Shown one piece after another: positions 17,967-26,242 of a stretch of DNA of 64,000 nucleotides. The stretch's first letter is position 1, and each line of letters begins with the position of its first letter. Location: the NCBI RefSeq assembly GCF_016772475.1, contig NZ_CP068596.1:186001-250000 (forward strand). Reading direction: 5' to 3'. The DNA is from Paenibacillus sonchi. Its GTDB lineage: Bacteria; Bacillota; Bacilli; Paenibacillales; Paenibacillaceae. Made by a program: the position numbers and the translations under genes. The notes under the pieces were generated by a model. The model was not told the DNA's origin, made no database searches, and worked only from the letters and a program-made list of their open reading frames with translations.

Positions 17967-18090
17967 CGTCTTGTCCAGCTCAGATTCAACCGTTTAAGTA
18001 ATTCTCATAGCATTCTGGACAAGGTATCTATTCTAGGAGCAACCCTTTTATGTGTGAAGAAATTAGATTTCGTATGCTAGGAGCTGATCC

Positions 18091-18490
18091 CATGCGGAAG
18101 GCAAAAGGGAAAAAATGCATTCCATAAAAAAGAACCGGCGCATGCCGGTTCTCTCCTTCCTTCCCTGCTTCAGCTCACAGTTCCCTTGTACGATGATGCA
18201 GCGCAGCGGAATCATGGTGCTTGCCCTTCAGCGTGGCCGCTTGATGATAAGCGTAGCAGCGCGGAGCGTTCATGATGCTGCCATGCCTTCCCGAGCTTCC
18301 CCACCAGCATGCCCTTGACCTTGGCTCCGTGCGGGGTGTTAAGAGCGGCACAGGAACCTAGAGCGCCTTAGCCGGGGCGCTCTGCCCCCGGTTTAGGCGC
18401 TCTAGTTATCGGGCCAAGTAACCCTGCAGCGGGGCGTACCGGCTCTTAGGTGGCCGATCTTGCCGCCTTAGAGCCGGTAGCCTCAGCCCG
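18091..18490. repeat. GC-rich structured repeat R1
   Basis: 400 bp, shared with 25468-25835 (R2), and in part with 43690-43925 (R3) and 41630-41705 (R4). It starts with a GGAAGGCAAAAGGG stretch and a hairpin AACCGGC/GCCGGTT. A branched 3' half contains AGAGCGCC/GGCGCTCT, CCCTGC/GCGGGG and TACCGGCTCTTAGG / CCTTAGAGCCGGTA. Long open frames inside are not coding. The remainder to 18738 has only a hairpin (GGACTTTCC / GGAAAGTTC, 18649-18680). Confidence 0.6.
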
Positions 18491-18738
18491 ATCGTTCTTC
18501 AGACCTTCAGCTTTCGCTTTTCGCTCTTTTCAGCGGAGCAGCTCCCCGATCCCTGAATGACTCCCCTACCTACATGACTGCTTGGTTTCAACCAGGGCGT
18601 ACAAAAAGCCGATCAGATCCACTTAAATAAAAATCATTGCTTTGTAAATAGAAAAGAACTTTCCCCTGAAGGAAAGTCCTAAATGCATCAGATAGGAACC
18701 TGGCCTTAGCCACAACCTGCGTTATGTGCAATCTTTAT

Positions 18739-19089
18739 TTATTTATTTAAAGAGTTAAATTCAATCCATTTAGCTAAAATGGGACGATAAAAGATCAAAT
18801 TTCCATTTAGATCAACGTATGGGATGAGATCGTAAGCATGAGTAGGCCTGGTAGTTCTTCTCTTTTCTCCGTCCTGTTTAATAATTCCCTTTAAAGCATC
18901 TGTGGAAATTCGTAAATAATCAGCAGCCTCATTAAGATTAAATATTGTATTTTGAGACACTGAATCTTCTGATGTATCAGCCAGAGACGGAGAATATCTT
19001 TTTTCATAATTGACATGTATGTACGTACATGCAATTAATGTTCCACAAAAAAGGATAACGGAAACTAAATAAATCCAATGTCTTTTCAT
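18739..19089 (-). CDS. Membrane-anchored excisionase-like helix-turn-helix protein
   Basis: 116 residues. The N-terminus is a hydrophobic segment with a possible lipobox (LIAC, residues 18-21). The C-terminal part, FNLNEAADYLRISTDALKGI followed by IPYVDLNGNLIFYRPILAKWI, has the shape of an excisionase/MerR-type DNA-binding domain. GAGGAGG precedes ATG 19089. It is downstream of the TPR regulator, separated by a terminator. A DNA-binding fold tethered outside or at the membrane is odd; it may instead sense or bind a peptide. Confidence 0.55.
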   Translation of the reverse strand: MKRHWIYLVSVILFCGTLIACTYIHVNYEKRYSPSLADTSEDSVSQNTIFNLNEAADYLRISTDALKGIIKQDGEKRRTTRPTHAYDLIPYVDLNGNLIFYRPILAKWIEFNSLNK

Positions 19090-19122
19090 ATTTTACCTCC
19101 TCATATTGGCCGCCCCAGGAGT

Positions 19123-19166
19123 AAACACCAAAAGCACCGCGGTTGTTATCGCGGTGCTTTTGGTGT
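19123..19166. terminator. Strong hairpin between regulator and anchored protein
   Basis: Perfect inverted repeat CACCAAAAGCACCGCG / CGCGGTGCTTTTGGTG around GTTGTTAT. It may end regulator transcription, although the flanking T run is short. Confidence 0.6.
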
Positions 19167-19270
19167 GCCATTACATTATTACGAGGGCTGGTGAACCGTG
19201 TTACAACACTGTTTAAGTCCCCCAACCATGCCCATTTACAATCAAGATTTGCGACGTAGAAACAATAAAA

Positions 19271-20665
19271 CTACAGAGAACCAAGTAATATAACGCTTTT
19301 TTTAGCAAGCCGATGCACCTCACTTGATAGTTTTTTGAATTTCTCCTTCGCTTGGAGATCTGCATAATCTCTATATTCCTCAAAAAGAGTAATACAATTA
19401 ATTATATTTTTTCCACTATTTATTATAATCGATAAATTTAAACTTTGTAAAAGAAGTTCTATTGCATTATCAATATCCTCATTTGTATTGAAACGATACA
19501 CGGCCAAGTCACCAAGAAATTGAGCGTAGCTCTCTTTTAAAATAGCCGGTTTATACTCGCCAAAATCCGTTTTGTCCGATTGATAAGGAATAAATGCTGC
19601 AAAACGTTCCAGGATGCTATCAATATTCAACTCATATAAATTCGCTGCTTTGACCATGTTACTTACAGCAATGAATATTTCATCTTCTTGCGATGCTATG
19701 TAATCCGCATACTCGTTCAAAACCTCCACTTCTCCGGACATCAAACGATAGAGCAAAGTGTTGGCAACAGCCCATTCCGAAAATTGTCCAAGAATTCGTT
19801 TAGCTTCCTCATCCTTTTCTTGAACCCAATTTTTACCGCCTGCATACAGATCCACAAATTCCAAAGCTCTCTTGTAGTCCCCACACTCTTCACTAGCTGT
19901 AGATCGAGCCAGATAAGAATACAAAATATAGTAATATAAAGGGCGTTCCGCCCGTTTCTGGATTTCTTCTGATCGTTCAGAACGGCATTGTAAATCATAC
20001 TGAATGGTTGCAACCTTGTGCATCTCCTTGGCTAAAGCATCGACTTTCTCCCATTTGTGAACCATTCCAAAAACATGCATCAATTGCTTTAAAGCTTCAA
20101 GCTGATCCGCTTCATCGAGACGATTGACGTACGGCTCAAATTGAGTTGCCGCGCGCATATTCTCTTCAAGATCCTCTCCTAAATTAATCAGGAACAAACG
20201 GTAACGACAAAGCGCAAGCCGTTCCGAATGCTGGTATTTCTCAGCTTCGCTGACATGTCTGTAGATGAGCGCCGCAGCTTGATTATGCTTGCTGGCAAGC
20301 AGTTCTTCAGCCACATCAAACATCGCTGGGACATAAGACAAATTATCCAATAAAGGGGGCACGATTCGCTCAATACAATCCAAACGCCCCAGCACCGCGC
20401 ACTTCAAGACAAACGGGCGTATCCTACGCATTGATACATTAAAGGCAAAGCACTCTTCTACGTAAGCATCAAATAGAAAATCTTCAGCTAACCCCATCCC
20501 CTTTGTAATTGAATCTAATTGACGTACTGATATTGGCCTGCTGCCTTGGAGAACCCGACTAAGTGTTCCAGAATTTATTCCGGAAAGTTCAGAAAAACGT
20601 GAGTAGCTCATGTTGTTTTTCCGCATGTACTTCATTAAAGTCTCTCGTATATTTTCTATTTCCAA
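19271..20665 (-). CDS. XRE-type regulator with TPR-like C-terminus (RRNPP-like)
   Basis: 464 residues starting at TTG 20665, with GGGGAGG seven bases upstream. Residues 1-60 are an XRE helix-turn-helix (YSRFSELSGINSGTLSRVLQ). The remaining 400 residues are all-helical with TPR-like repeats (CRYRLFLINLGEDLEENMRA, YYYILYSYLARSTASEECGDYKRALEF). This layout is that of peptide-sensing RRNPP regulators, common in Paenibacillus and Brevibacillus. No obvious signal-peptide gene follows, except the anchored protein at 18739. The leader holds a 17-bp stem attenuator-like hairpin. Confidence 0.75.
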   Translation of the reverse strand: MEIENIRETLMKYMRKNNMSYSRFSELSGINSGTLSRVLQGSRPISVRQLDSITKGMGLAEDFLFDAYVEECFAFNVSMRRIRPFVLKCAVLGRLDCIERIVPPLLDNLSYVPAMFDVAEELLASKHNQAAALIYRHVSEAEKYQHSERLALCRYRLFLINLGEDLEENMRAATQFEPYVNRLDEADQLEALKQLMHVFGMVHKWEKVDALAKEMHKVATIQYDLQCRSERSEEIQKRAERPLYYYILYSYLARSTASEECGDYKRALEFVDLYAGGKNWVQEKDEEAKRILGQFSEWAVANTLLYRLMSGEVEVLNEYADYIASQEDEIFIAVSNMVKAANLYELNIDSILERFAAFIPYQSDKTDFGEYKPAILKESYAQFLGDLAVYRFNTNEDIDNAIELLLQSLNLSIIINSGKNIINCITLFEEYRDYADLQAKEKFKKLSSEVHRLAKKSVILLGSL

Positions 20666-20775
20666 ACAGACACCTCCCCAACAAAAAATCCATTTTAAGG
20701 ATGAATATTAAGATAATAGTAGGCGCGAATTGAACGGCGGTCAACAATAAATTTTCCTGAATTTGTTACAAAAAA

Positions 20776-20896
20776 GGAGACATACCCTCTTAGATGATAA
20801 GAGGGTATGTCTCCTTTGGACCCGGCAAAAGGTTTATTGCAGCCGGAAGAATACCGGCATTTTATTCCATTATACAACGAATTATTTTTCGTGCAA
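20776..20896 (-). promoter_or_regulatory. Promoter and attenuator-like leader of the TPR regulator
   Basis: Minus strand promoter TTGCAC (20891-20896), 16 bp, TATAAT (20869-20874). The leader has a GCCGG/CCGGC hairpin, GCCGGGTCCAAA, then a perfect 17-bp stem starting GGAGACATACCCTCTTA and ending in TTTTTT (20776-20818). The GGAGACA head and preceding GGGTYYAAA resemble the leader family, but the first hairpin is absent. Downstream of it 110 bp of leader remain before the start codon. Confidence 0.55.
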
Positions 20897-20984
20897 TATA
20901 TTTCATGGATTATAAAACGTGATGTAAAATTATTTCCTCCCCTATCATGAAGAAATAGACTAAATATGAGGAGATATTACCAAA

Positions 20985-21206
20985 GTGAGGATCAAGGAAG
21001 CAAGGGAAGCCGCAGGGTATACGCAAGAATCAATCGTACACATGATCAACAACACCATGAAATGCACTTTACGAAACTACCAGAACATTGAATACGGTGT
21101 CGTGATCCCGAACGTCACCTTGGCGCTTCTAATTAGCCACTTGTATAAGATTGATCCCCGCGAAGTGGACGAGTGGAAATACCCGGATAAACGTACCAAT
21201 CTGTAG
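20985..21206 (+). CDS. Small XRE-family regulator
   Basis: 73 residues from GTG 20985 (GAGGAG upstream). Almost the whole protein is a helix-turn-helix_3 domain: RIKEAREAAGYTQESIVHMI and YQNIEYGVVIPNVTLALLIS. It is divergent from the TPR regulator, with about 320 bp between, and may control it or itself. Size and position are typical of Cro-like plasmid or phage repressors. Confidence 0.75.
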   Translation: MRIKEAREAAGYTQESIVHMINNTMKCTLRNYQNIEYGVVIPNVTLALLISHLYKIDPREVDEWKYPDKRTNL

Positions 21207-21284
21207 AAAAAAGGATGCGCTTGTGCTATACTGGCACAAAGGCAATTGAATTTCCTACTTGTCATTGTTTCAAAGGACATTGGG

Positions 21285-21423
21285 TATAATAAAAAATAGC
21301 CGTGATGTTGACCGCATCACGACTATCCAGACAAATTGCCAGTGGGCGACCACGGCGAAAGTTTCATTCATATGAGCGAAAAACCACCGGATCAAGGGCC
21401 CAACCTATCGCCGGTGGTTTTTC
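21285..21423 (+). ncRNA. Putative antisense RNA antitoxin
   Basis: A TATAAT (21285-21290) starts an RNA near 21297 that folds as TAGCCGTGATG / CATCACGACTA and ends with the terminator AAAACCACCGG / CCGGTGGTTTTT at 21423. Its 3' 19 bp overlap the 3' end of a small hydrophobic peptide gene on the other strand. That is the arrangement of TxpA/RatA- or BsrG/SR4-type type I systems. The -35 region is weak. Confidence 0.5.
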
Positions 21424-21539
21424 TTGTCTTTACGTGGCTTCATCTGTTTCCGGCTGCCAAACAAAGTCTTTAGGCCAGCAAATATGCCGACCAATTTTAG
21501 CAGCAAATCCAGAATCTTCACGACCAGATCAAGTGACAC
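21405..21539 (-). CDS. Small hydrophobic peptide, possible type I toxin
   Basis: 44 residues from GTG 21539, preceded by GAGGGGGTG. The first 26 residues are one hydrophobic helix (SLDLVVKILDLLLKLVGIFA); the tail is strongly basic (RKQMKPRKDKKNHRR). This pattern is typical of Fst/TxpA/BsrG-type membrane toxins. The 3' end overlaps the terminator of the plus-strand RNA at 21297-21423. Toxicity is inferred from shape alone. Confidence 0.5.
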   Translation of the reverse strand: MSLDLVVKILDLLLKLVGIFAGLKTLFGSRKQMKPRKDKKNHRR

Positions 21540-21723
21540 AGCGTCACCCCCTCTCGGGTAGCTTCACCGTGCCGATAATCCCACCGGTTACTTGTCTACC
21601 GCCTATTATATCAGGTTTGGACAAAGGCCGATAGCTATACAATTTAGGTTACCTAAATTATTATGAGGTTAACAGTGACAACTAATTAAAGTAACCTAAA
21701 TTATAAAGGGGGCAACTCCCAAC

Positions 21724-22008
21724 ATGCAATCACCAAGCCAAGAACCACGGCCCGTTGGCCGTCCAGCCCAGGGCATCACCAAAAAAGTTTCGCTCACGCT
21801 GTCAGAAGAAGAATGGAACGAAATTGAGCAGTCCGGCATGACTAAAGGAGCCTTCGTAAAAGATAGAATGAGAAAAGCAAAAAAGGCGGCTTCTCTGGAA
21901 GCCAGCACAGCGCTACAACCCAATACACAATTTGAACGTGAGCGTAGAAGCGTTGACTACCCCGGCATTATGCTGAAGAACGATGGAGTATTTACCAACA
22001 ATTTTTAA
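21724..22008 (+). CDS. Ribbon-helix-helix-like small DNA-binding protein
   Basis: 94 residues, AAGGGGG before ATG 21724. Residues 10-45 (RPVGRPAQGITKKVSLTLSE and then EEWNEIEQSGMTKGAFVKDR) resemble a CopG/Arc-type ribbon-helix-helix. The C-terminal 25 residues look out of frame: another frame across 21960-22055 encodes EERWSIYQQFLNEELPPDDV, continuous with the next gene, so a frameshift near 21950 may have split one longer protein. A role in plasmid control is plausible. Confidence 0.55.
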   Translation: MQSPSQEPRPVGRPAQGITKKVSLTLSEEEWNEIEQSGMTKGAFVKDRMRKAKKAASLEASTALQPNTQFERERRSVDYPGIMLKNDGVFTNNF

Positions 22009-22055
22009 ATGAAGAGCTGCCGCCTGATGATGTTATAGAAGCCGCAAAGAAATCC

Positions 22056-22259
22056 ATGTATAAAGTGCTGTACCCGAACCAAGCTGAAAATGCTGTACTG
22101 GAGACACGCGATCAGTACATTTGCCCGTTTACCGGGAAGCGATTCAGCTCAATGGATAAGCTTGTCGGATCTGCGATCCCTACCTTGATCCAGTGGGCCA
22201 CCGCCCAGCAGCGAAGAGAAGCGGAACGGGCGGCCGCCCGTTCTCAAGAAAACTCGTGA
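22056..22259 (+). CDS. Hypothetical protein, possibly the C-terminal part of 21724
   Basis: 67 residues from ATG 22056, but the same frame is open from about 21955 and encodes protein-like sequence with no start codon. It contains CPFTGKRFSSMDKLVG and an Arg/Glu/Ala-rich end. No ribosome site is visible before ATG 22056. I read it as either a second gene that starts late or the distal part of a frameshifted RHH protein. Confidence 0.45.
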   Translation: MYKVLYPNQAENAVLETRDQYICPFTGKRFSSMDKLVGSAIPTLIQWATAQQRREAERAAARSQENS

Positions 22260-22372
22260 TTCCCCTTCATAAGCTGCACAGAACATCCAACAGATGATAA
22301 CGCACCAAGGGTAAGCAGGGGGTCCAGGGGGAAGGCTTCCCCCTGGCGCCGCTCGATCCGGCTCCCTGGCGC

Positions 22373-22404
22373 AAAAAAAGGGGAATCAGATCCCCGATTC
22401 CCCG
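22373..22404 (-). terminator. Terminator of 22413-23078
   Basis: Minus strand GGGGAATC / GATTCCCC hairpin followed by TTTTTTT, 8 bp past the stop codon. Confidence 0.85.
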
Positions 22405-22412
22405 GCCTTCAT

Positions 22413-23078
22413 TTATTTGTGGAGCTGCTGCCGCAGCATCATGTAAGAATCCGCATCCGTCACGTACACCAGATACCAGCACATGGATTCCCCTACAAGC
22501 TGATTGCCCCGTACCTTCACCGATTGTGTCAACCGCATGGGCTGATTAGGCGTGTAGCTCTCCCATTCGTAAGCGGTCCGGCCCGGCTCCAGCTTTATCA
22601 TGAAGCGAAGTAGCTCAAACTCACAGCTTGATAAGTGGCAAGCCAGCATTCGTACGCTCCGGCTCTCTCCGGGCGATCGGATTTCAACGCCCAGCAAATG
22701 AGCGCCCCGCTCATCACTGACAAGGGCCTGCTCCACCGTCAGCCCGTCAAATCGAGATCCTTCTATTAAGGCTTGAATCCGGCTTTCGCTGCCTTCCTCC
22801 CCCTTCAGGATCAGTAAGGCATCATAGAGGGCGCTTAGTTCGTCGTCCGCGTCTCCCCAGCCATCCCCAATGCCCCAAGCGATATCGTCACCATCATACG
22901 TCAACTCCACAATCGTTTTATAATTATTATTATCCCGGTACAAGCATTCATATATATGCAGCCGCCCCCGGCCTTCCTCATGTTTGGATAAAACTTCTTC
23001 CGGATCGAAGTCAAAATGATTCAACGTTTGAAATGCTTCACAGAAAAACACAAATTCCTGATACGTAAACCGCGGCAT
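22413..23078 (-). CDS. Conserved plasmid accessory protein, unknown
   Basis: Start placed at ATG 23078 (MPRFTYQEFVFFCEAF) with GGGGAGAGG upstream, which shortens the open frame to 221 residues. It is acidic, with a Trp/Gly/Asp-rich patch (WGIGDGWGDADDELSALYDA). No catalytic motif recognised. It lies downstream of 23155-23610 and the ArdC-like gene on the same strand; a GC hairpin (GCGCTGCTGG / CCAGCAGCGC) separates it from the former. Likely part of a plasmid establishment or anti-restriction module, by context. Confidence 0.6.
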   Translation of the reverse strand: MPRFTYQEFVFFCEAFQTLNHFDFDPEEVLSKHEEGRGRLHIYECLYRDNNNYKTIVELTYDGDDIAWGIGDGWGDADDELSALYDALLILKGEEGSESRIQALIEGSRFDGLTVEQALVSDERGAHLLGVEIRSPGESRSVRMLACHLSSCEFELLRFMIKLEPGRTAYEWESYTPNQPMRLTQSVKVRGNQLVGESMCWYLVYVTDADSYMMLRQQLHK

Positions 23079-23154
23079 AGCCCTCTCCCCTTTGAAGTTA
23101 AGGTTTGCGCTGCTGGCCCAGCCAGCAGCGCGGTTAAATCTTATAATTTGATGC

Positions 23155-23610
23155 CTATCTGTAGAAATCCAGCTCCACCCCATACATGTTCAATTGATCC
23201 CGGCAAAGCTCACGGGCGGCCGCCCAATCATCTACATTCCCATCACTTTCCACCCTGATACCCTGCTGCATATGATACTTGGCCACAATCAGGAAAGCCA
23301 TTACCGCTAAGTCATACGGCCGTTCAGCTGTTTTGCAAAACTGAAAATAATACCCTCCGTCATTCGGCTGTTCCCACGCTGCCAGAGTAAGCACTTGCGG
23401 GAAGGCGAACGTTTCGTAGCTCTCCGCTTCCCGCCCGTTAAACGTTAACCTCTGATCGGTAATGATCGGATCGCCTTCACCCAGACCATTCGCCAGCCCT
23501 ACCCCTGCGGCTGATAGCGCAGGAATCAGCTTTTGAAAATCCGTCTTGATCCGCTTGAAGGTGGCTTCCTCTATGATCTGTTTGCGATACCAATAGTGAG
23601 TGTATCCCAT
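23155..23610 (-). CDS. Conserved plasmid/phage hypothetical protein (MGYTHYW type)
   Basis: 151 residues beginning MGYTHYWYR, an N-terminus seen in many hypothetical phage and plasmid proteins. AAAGGAGC precedes ATG 23610. Contains a conserved-looking YETFAFPQ and an amphipathic region DLAVMAFLIVAKYHM. Located between the ArdC-like gene and 22413-23078, same strand, with GC-rich hairpins between genes. Function unknown. Confidence 0.6.
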   Translation of the reverse strand: MGYTHYWYRKQIIEEATFKRIKTDFQKLIPALSAAGVGLANGLGEGDPIITDQRLTFNGREAESYETFAFPQVLTLAAWEQPNDGGYYFQFCKTAERPYDLAVMAFLIVAKYHMQQGIRVESDGNVDDWAAARELCRDQLNMYGVELDFYR

Positions 23611-23673
23611 GAAAATCCGCTCCTTTGTATGTTCGTTTATTCATGGGCCGGGGAAAAGCCCCGGCCCACCGTT

Positions 23674-24519
23674 TCATTCCTGCTCGTAGCTGATCCCCTG
23701 TATATAGTCCGCGGCCCGCTGTGCAATCCCTGCGGCTTGTACAACGAGCCGTTTATCATCCTCTTGGATCTTCCGCACCCAGCCACCGATATAACTAGCG
23801 CTGTTTTCAATCGTGTGGTTATCGATTTTCGCTATGCCGCAAAGCATGGCCGCGCCCATTTCGGCTATCAACTCTTCCCGGCTGTATACCTCATCCCCAA
23901 AGGCCGCTATCTCATCGAGCGGGCGCTTTAGGCGCTTGCTATGCCCCGTGGAATGCACCAGCTCATGAAACAAGGTGCAGTAATATTCCTCGGCCTGTTG
24001 GTAGTCCACCAGCGGCGGCACACTGACCACATCTTCACTCGGGCGGTAGAACGCCCGGCCCGATGCGTAGCGGATGGGCGGGCGGTCCGTATAACCACTA
24101 ACCAGCCGCTCGGCATCTTCTATCGGGTCGTGGTCGATAGGTGATGCCGCCGCCCGTTTGCTTTCCAAGCCCGTACAATCTGCAACGTTGAACACCTTGT
24201 AATAGCGCAAAAGCGGAACCTTCTCTTCTTCGCCCGTTTCCTCATTCTTTTTATCCAGCCACTTCCAAAACACTACGATTTCACTTTTTGCGCCTTTCAC
24301 GCTACCGCCTGCTTCGGTCACCTGTTTGAAGGTGGCATATTCGCCGGGATCAAGCAGCATCGCGTTAATTCCCCGGTATGGCCGCTGAGTCTTCCAGCTT
24401 ACGGCCGCGCCGCTTCTCCACGGTCTGCGCCACGGCACAACACCAGCCGCAAGCAGATTTAATATGCGTTCAGTCACAATATCATAGACTGTTTTTTTGT
24501 CTTCCTTCTTTTTTGGCAT
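23674..24519 (-). CDS. ArdC-like antirestriction protein (ssDNA-binding + zincin)
   Basis: 281 residues. The N-terminal half (YDIVTERILNLLAAGVVPWR, then RPYRGINAMLL) is the ArdC/DUF1738 single-strand DNA-binding domain. The C-terminal half holds the zinc metallopeptidase motif HELVHSTGH near residues 183-191 and a downstream Glu in EELIAEMGAAML. ArdC-type proteins protect incoming plasmid DNA from restriction. GGAGGGC precedes ATG 24519. It heads a run of accessory genes on the minus strand. Confidence 0.85.
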   Translation of the reverse strand: MPKKKEDKKTVYDIVTERILNLLAAGVVPWRRPWRSGAAVSWKTQRPYRGINAMLLDPGEYATFKQVTEAGGSVKGAKSEIVVFWKWLDKKNEETGEEEKVPLLRYYKVFNVADCTGLESKRAAASPIDHDPIEDAERLVSGYTDRPPIRYASGRAFYRPSEDVVSVPPLVDYQQAEEYYCTLFHELVHSTGHSKRLKRPLDEIAAFGDEVYSREELIAEMGAAMLCGIAKIDNHTIENSASYIGGWVRKIQEDDKRLVVQAAGIAQRAADYIQGISYEQE

Positions 24520-24547
24520 ATGGGTTGCCCTCCTGTAGTTTTATAGG

Positions 24548-24655
24548 AGGGTAAGGGGCATCCCCCTTACCCCACCGTTCAGTAGAATGCAGAGCAATTA
24601 AAGCTATTTAGGCTTTTGATTTTCACTGTTTCACAGCCGTTGCGAGCGGCTTGAC
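24548..24655 (+). ncRNA. Structured RNA-like element S2 (copy of S1)
   Basis: Matches S1 in order and loops: hairpin GTAAGGG/CCCTTAC, TTCAGTAGA, hairpin AAAGC/GCTTT around TATTTAG, hairpin AGCCG/CGGCT around TTGCGAG. Stem bases differ from S1 on both sides. I see no promoter and no T tract here, so it may be a decayed or cis-acting copy just ahead of ardC. Confidence 0.45.
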
Positions 24656-24667
24656 GCACCGGGCAAT

Positions 24668-24859
24668 CTACGCCCTCTTTGTATCCACAAATGCTTTTAA
24701 ATCTCTGTAGCATCCAAGTTCTTGTTTATAACCCTCCAGCAGTTCGGCTGCCCTGTACCCTGATTTCCACTTGGTGTAGCTCGCTATCCTTGATTCTAAA
24801 AACTGGATACGCTCCACAACCAACGTTTCTAAAAGCGCCCATTGCTCGTCTTCGTTCAT
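24668..24859 (-). CDS. Small hypothetical protein, 63 residues
   Basis: ATG 24859 with GGGGGAG upstream. Helical and charged (QWALLETLVVERIQFLESRI, EGYKQELGCYRDLKAF). No family recognised. It follows 24878-25156 by 18 bp on the same strand and is probably co-transcribed with it and ardC. Confidence 0.55.
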   Translation of the reverse strand: MNEDEQWALLETLVVERIQFLESRIASYTKWKSGYRAAELLEGYKQELGCYRDLKAFVDTKRA

Positions 24860-24877
24860 GAAGGCTCCCCCTCTCTC

Positions 24878-25156
24878 TCAATATTCTTCTGGTAGCAAAA
24901 GCGTGGTCACGCTCCGATCTGCTTCGGTTATGACCCAAAACCTAACGCCTTCATGAGCGCGGTATGCAGATAATAGCCGCCCACCATTTTTTAAGGCTTC
25001 CTCGTTAGCTGCCTTGTCTTCCTCGGAAATATCGCCCCAATTTCCGGCCACATGCCAGCGTAATGCTAGTAGAATTTCTCTTTCATCTACAGCCTCCAAG
25101 CACCCCGGCGTCCCTACAATCCTTCCTAGTCGAAACCTTCTAATCGTTAACGTCAT
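24878..25156 (-). CDS. Conserved plasmid-borne hypothetical protein
   Basis: 92 residues; ATG 25156 preceded by AAAGGATGAAAGG. The pattern RFRLGRIVGTPG..., HVAGNWGDISEEDKAANEEA, GRLLSAYR, and WVITEADRSVTTLLLPEEY is a small protein family widespread on plasmids and ICEs, with no assigned function that I know. First gene of the accessory run. The 300 bp upstream are GC-rich and contain AAAAGGGGAAAAAATTCCCC-type dyads but no gene. Confidence 0.65.
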   Translation of the reverse strand: MTLTIRRFRLGRIVGTPGCLEAVDEREILLALRWHVAGNWGDISEEDKAANEEALKNGGRLLSAYRAHEGVRFWVITEADRSVTTLLLPEEY

Positions 25157-25467
25157 TGCCTTTCATCCTTTCTGTTTTTTGAATTTGGGTTGTCGAAAGA
25201 GAATTTTTTGGACGTTGCCTGCCGCGTGGCTGGCATCCCCAAAGGGGAATTTTTTCCCCTTTTGACGCATGCTTGGGAACCAGGGCAATGACAGGCGGTC
25301 AAGGGATCAGCACACAAAAGTTTTTCTTCCGCTTCTTCTTTTCCCATGGAAGAAAAAGTTTTGTTGCCCCTTGAATGACTGGCCGCCTACTTAGTGTCCG
25401 GGAGGTGGAGGGGCGAAGCCGGAGGCTCGGCCTGCCGGACACTTAGTAGGCTTTTGCCCGGGTTACC

Positions 25468-25835
25468 ATGCGGAAGGCAAAAGGGAAAAAAATGCTTTCC
25501 ATTAAAAAGAACCGGCGTATGCCGGTTCTCTCCGTCCTTCCCTGCTTCAGCTCACAGTTCCCTTGCACGATGATGTAGCGCAGCGGAATCATGGTGCTGC
25601 CTTTTTGCATGGCTGCTTGATGGGAGCGTCGTCATGCCTTCTCCGATCTTCCCCAGAACGCCCTTGACCTGGCTCCGTGCGGGGTGTTAAGCGCGGCACA
25701 GGAACCTAGAGCGCCTTAGCCGGGGCGTTCTTCCCCGGTTTAGGCGCTCTGGTTATCGGGCCAAGTAACCCCGCAGCGGGGCGTACTGGGTCTTAGGTGG
25801 CCGCTCTTGCCGCCTTAGAGCCGGTAGCCTCAGCC
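25468..25835. repeat. GC-rich structured repeat R2
   Basis: Copy of R1 (18091-18490) in the same orientation, about 7.4 kb away, with indels in the middle. It keeps AACCGGC/GCCGGTT, AGAGCGCC/GGCGCTCT, CCCCGC/GCGGGG and the CTTAGG / CCTTAGAG arms. Bases 25836-26168 hold no gene that I can see; the last 150 are AT-rich. Confidence 0.6.
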
Positions 25836-26168
25836 CTTCTGCCTTAATCTCTTTTCACAATCTCTTCCTTCGTTTGCGACCTACCCTCCTGCAGAAGCTC
25901 GATCCTCTTACCTATCCAGAAAACATCCTTTAATCCAGGCATGGTTTAAACCATGCCCAGGTTCCAACCAGTACACGTAAAAATGGCTCCAGGGGAACCC
26001 CAGAGCGCCACTATATTTTATTCCATATGCTCATTTCTCTAAAAAGCTAGATAATGAAATTATTTGTAAAATTATATGTATATTAAAAGAAAATATGGTT
26101 TTAATTTCATTGACCAAGGTGTTGTCAATGTTAAAATACAGGAACAAATGTTCCTTATTTTGGGAAAT

Positions 26169-26201
26169 GGTTGTAAAAATATGGACTCATCTCTCTTTAT
26201 T
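26169..26201 (+). promoter_or_regulatory. SigO-type promoter of the sigO-rsoA operon
   Basis: GGTTGTA (26169), 14 bp, TCTCTCTTTATTA. Matches the sites at 15928 (-), 16166, 27010 and 44056, implying autoregulation. Confidence 0.65.
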
Positions 26202-26242
26202 AGGTAGGAGTAATCTCTTCAACGAAGGAAGGGGGTCTTATA

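Noticed and set aside
21302..21634. 110-residue plus-strand frame
   Set aside because: It runs through two RNA hairpins and a terminator and is antisense to the small toxin-like peptide.
25153..25347. 64-residue minus-strand frame
   Set aside because: No ribosome site, dyad-rich sequence typical of intergenic plasmid DNA.
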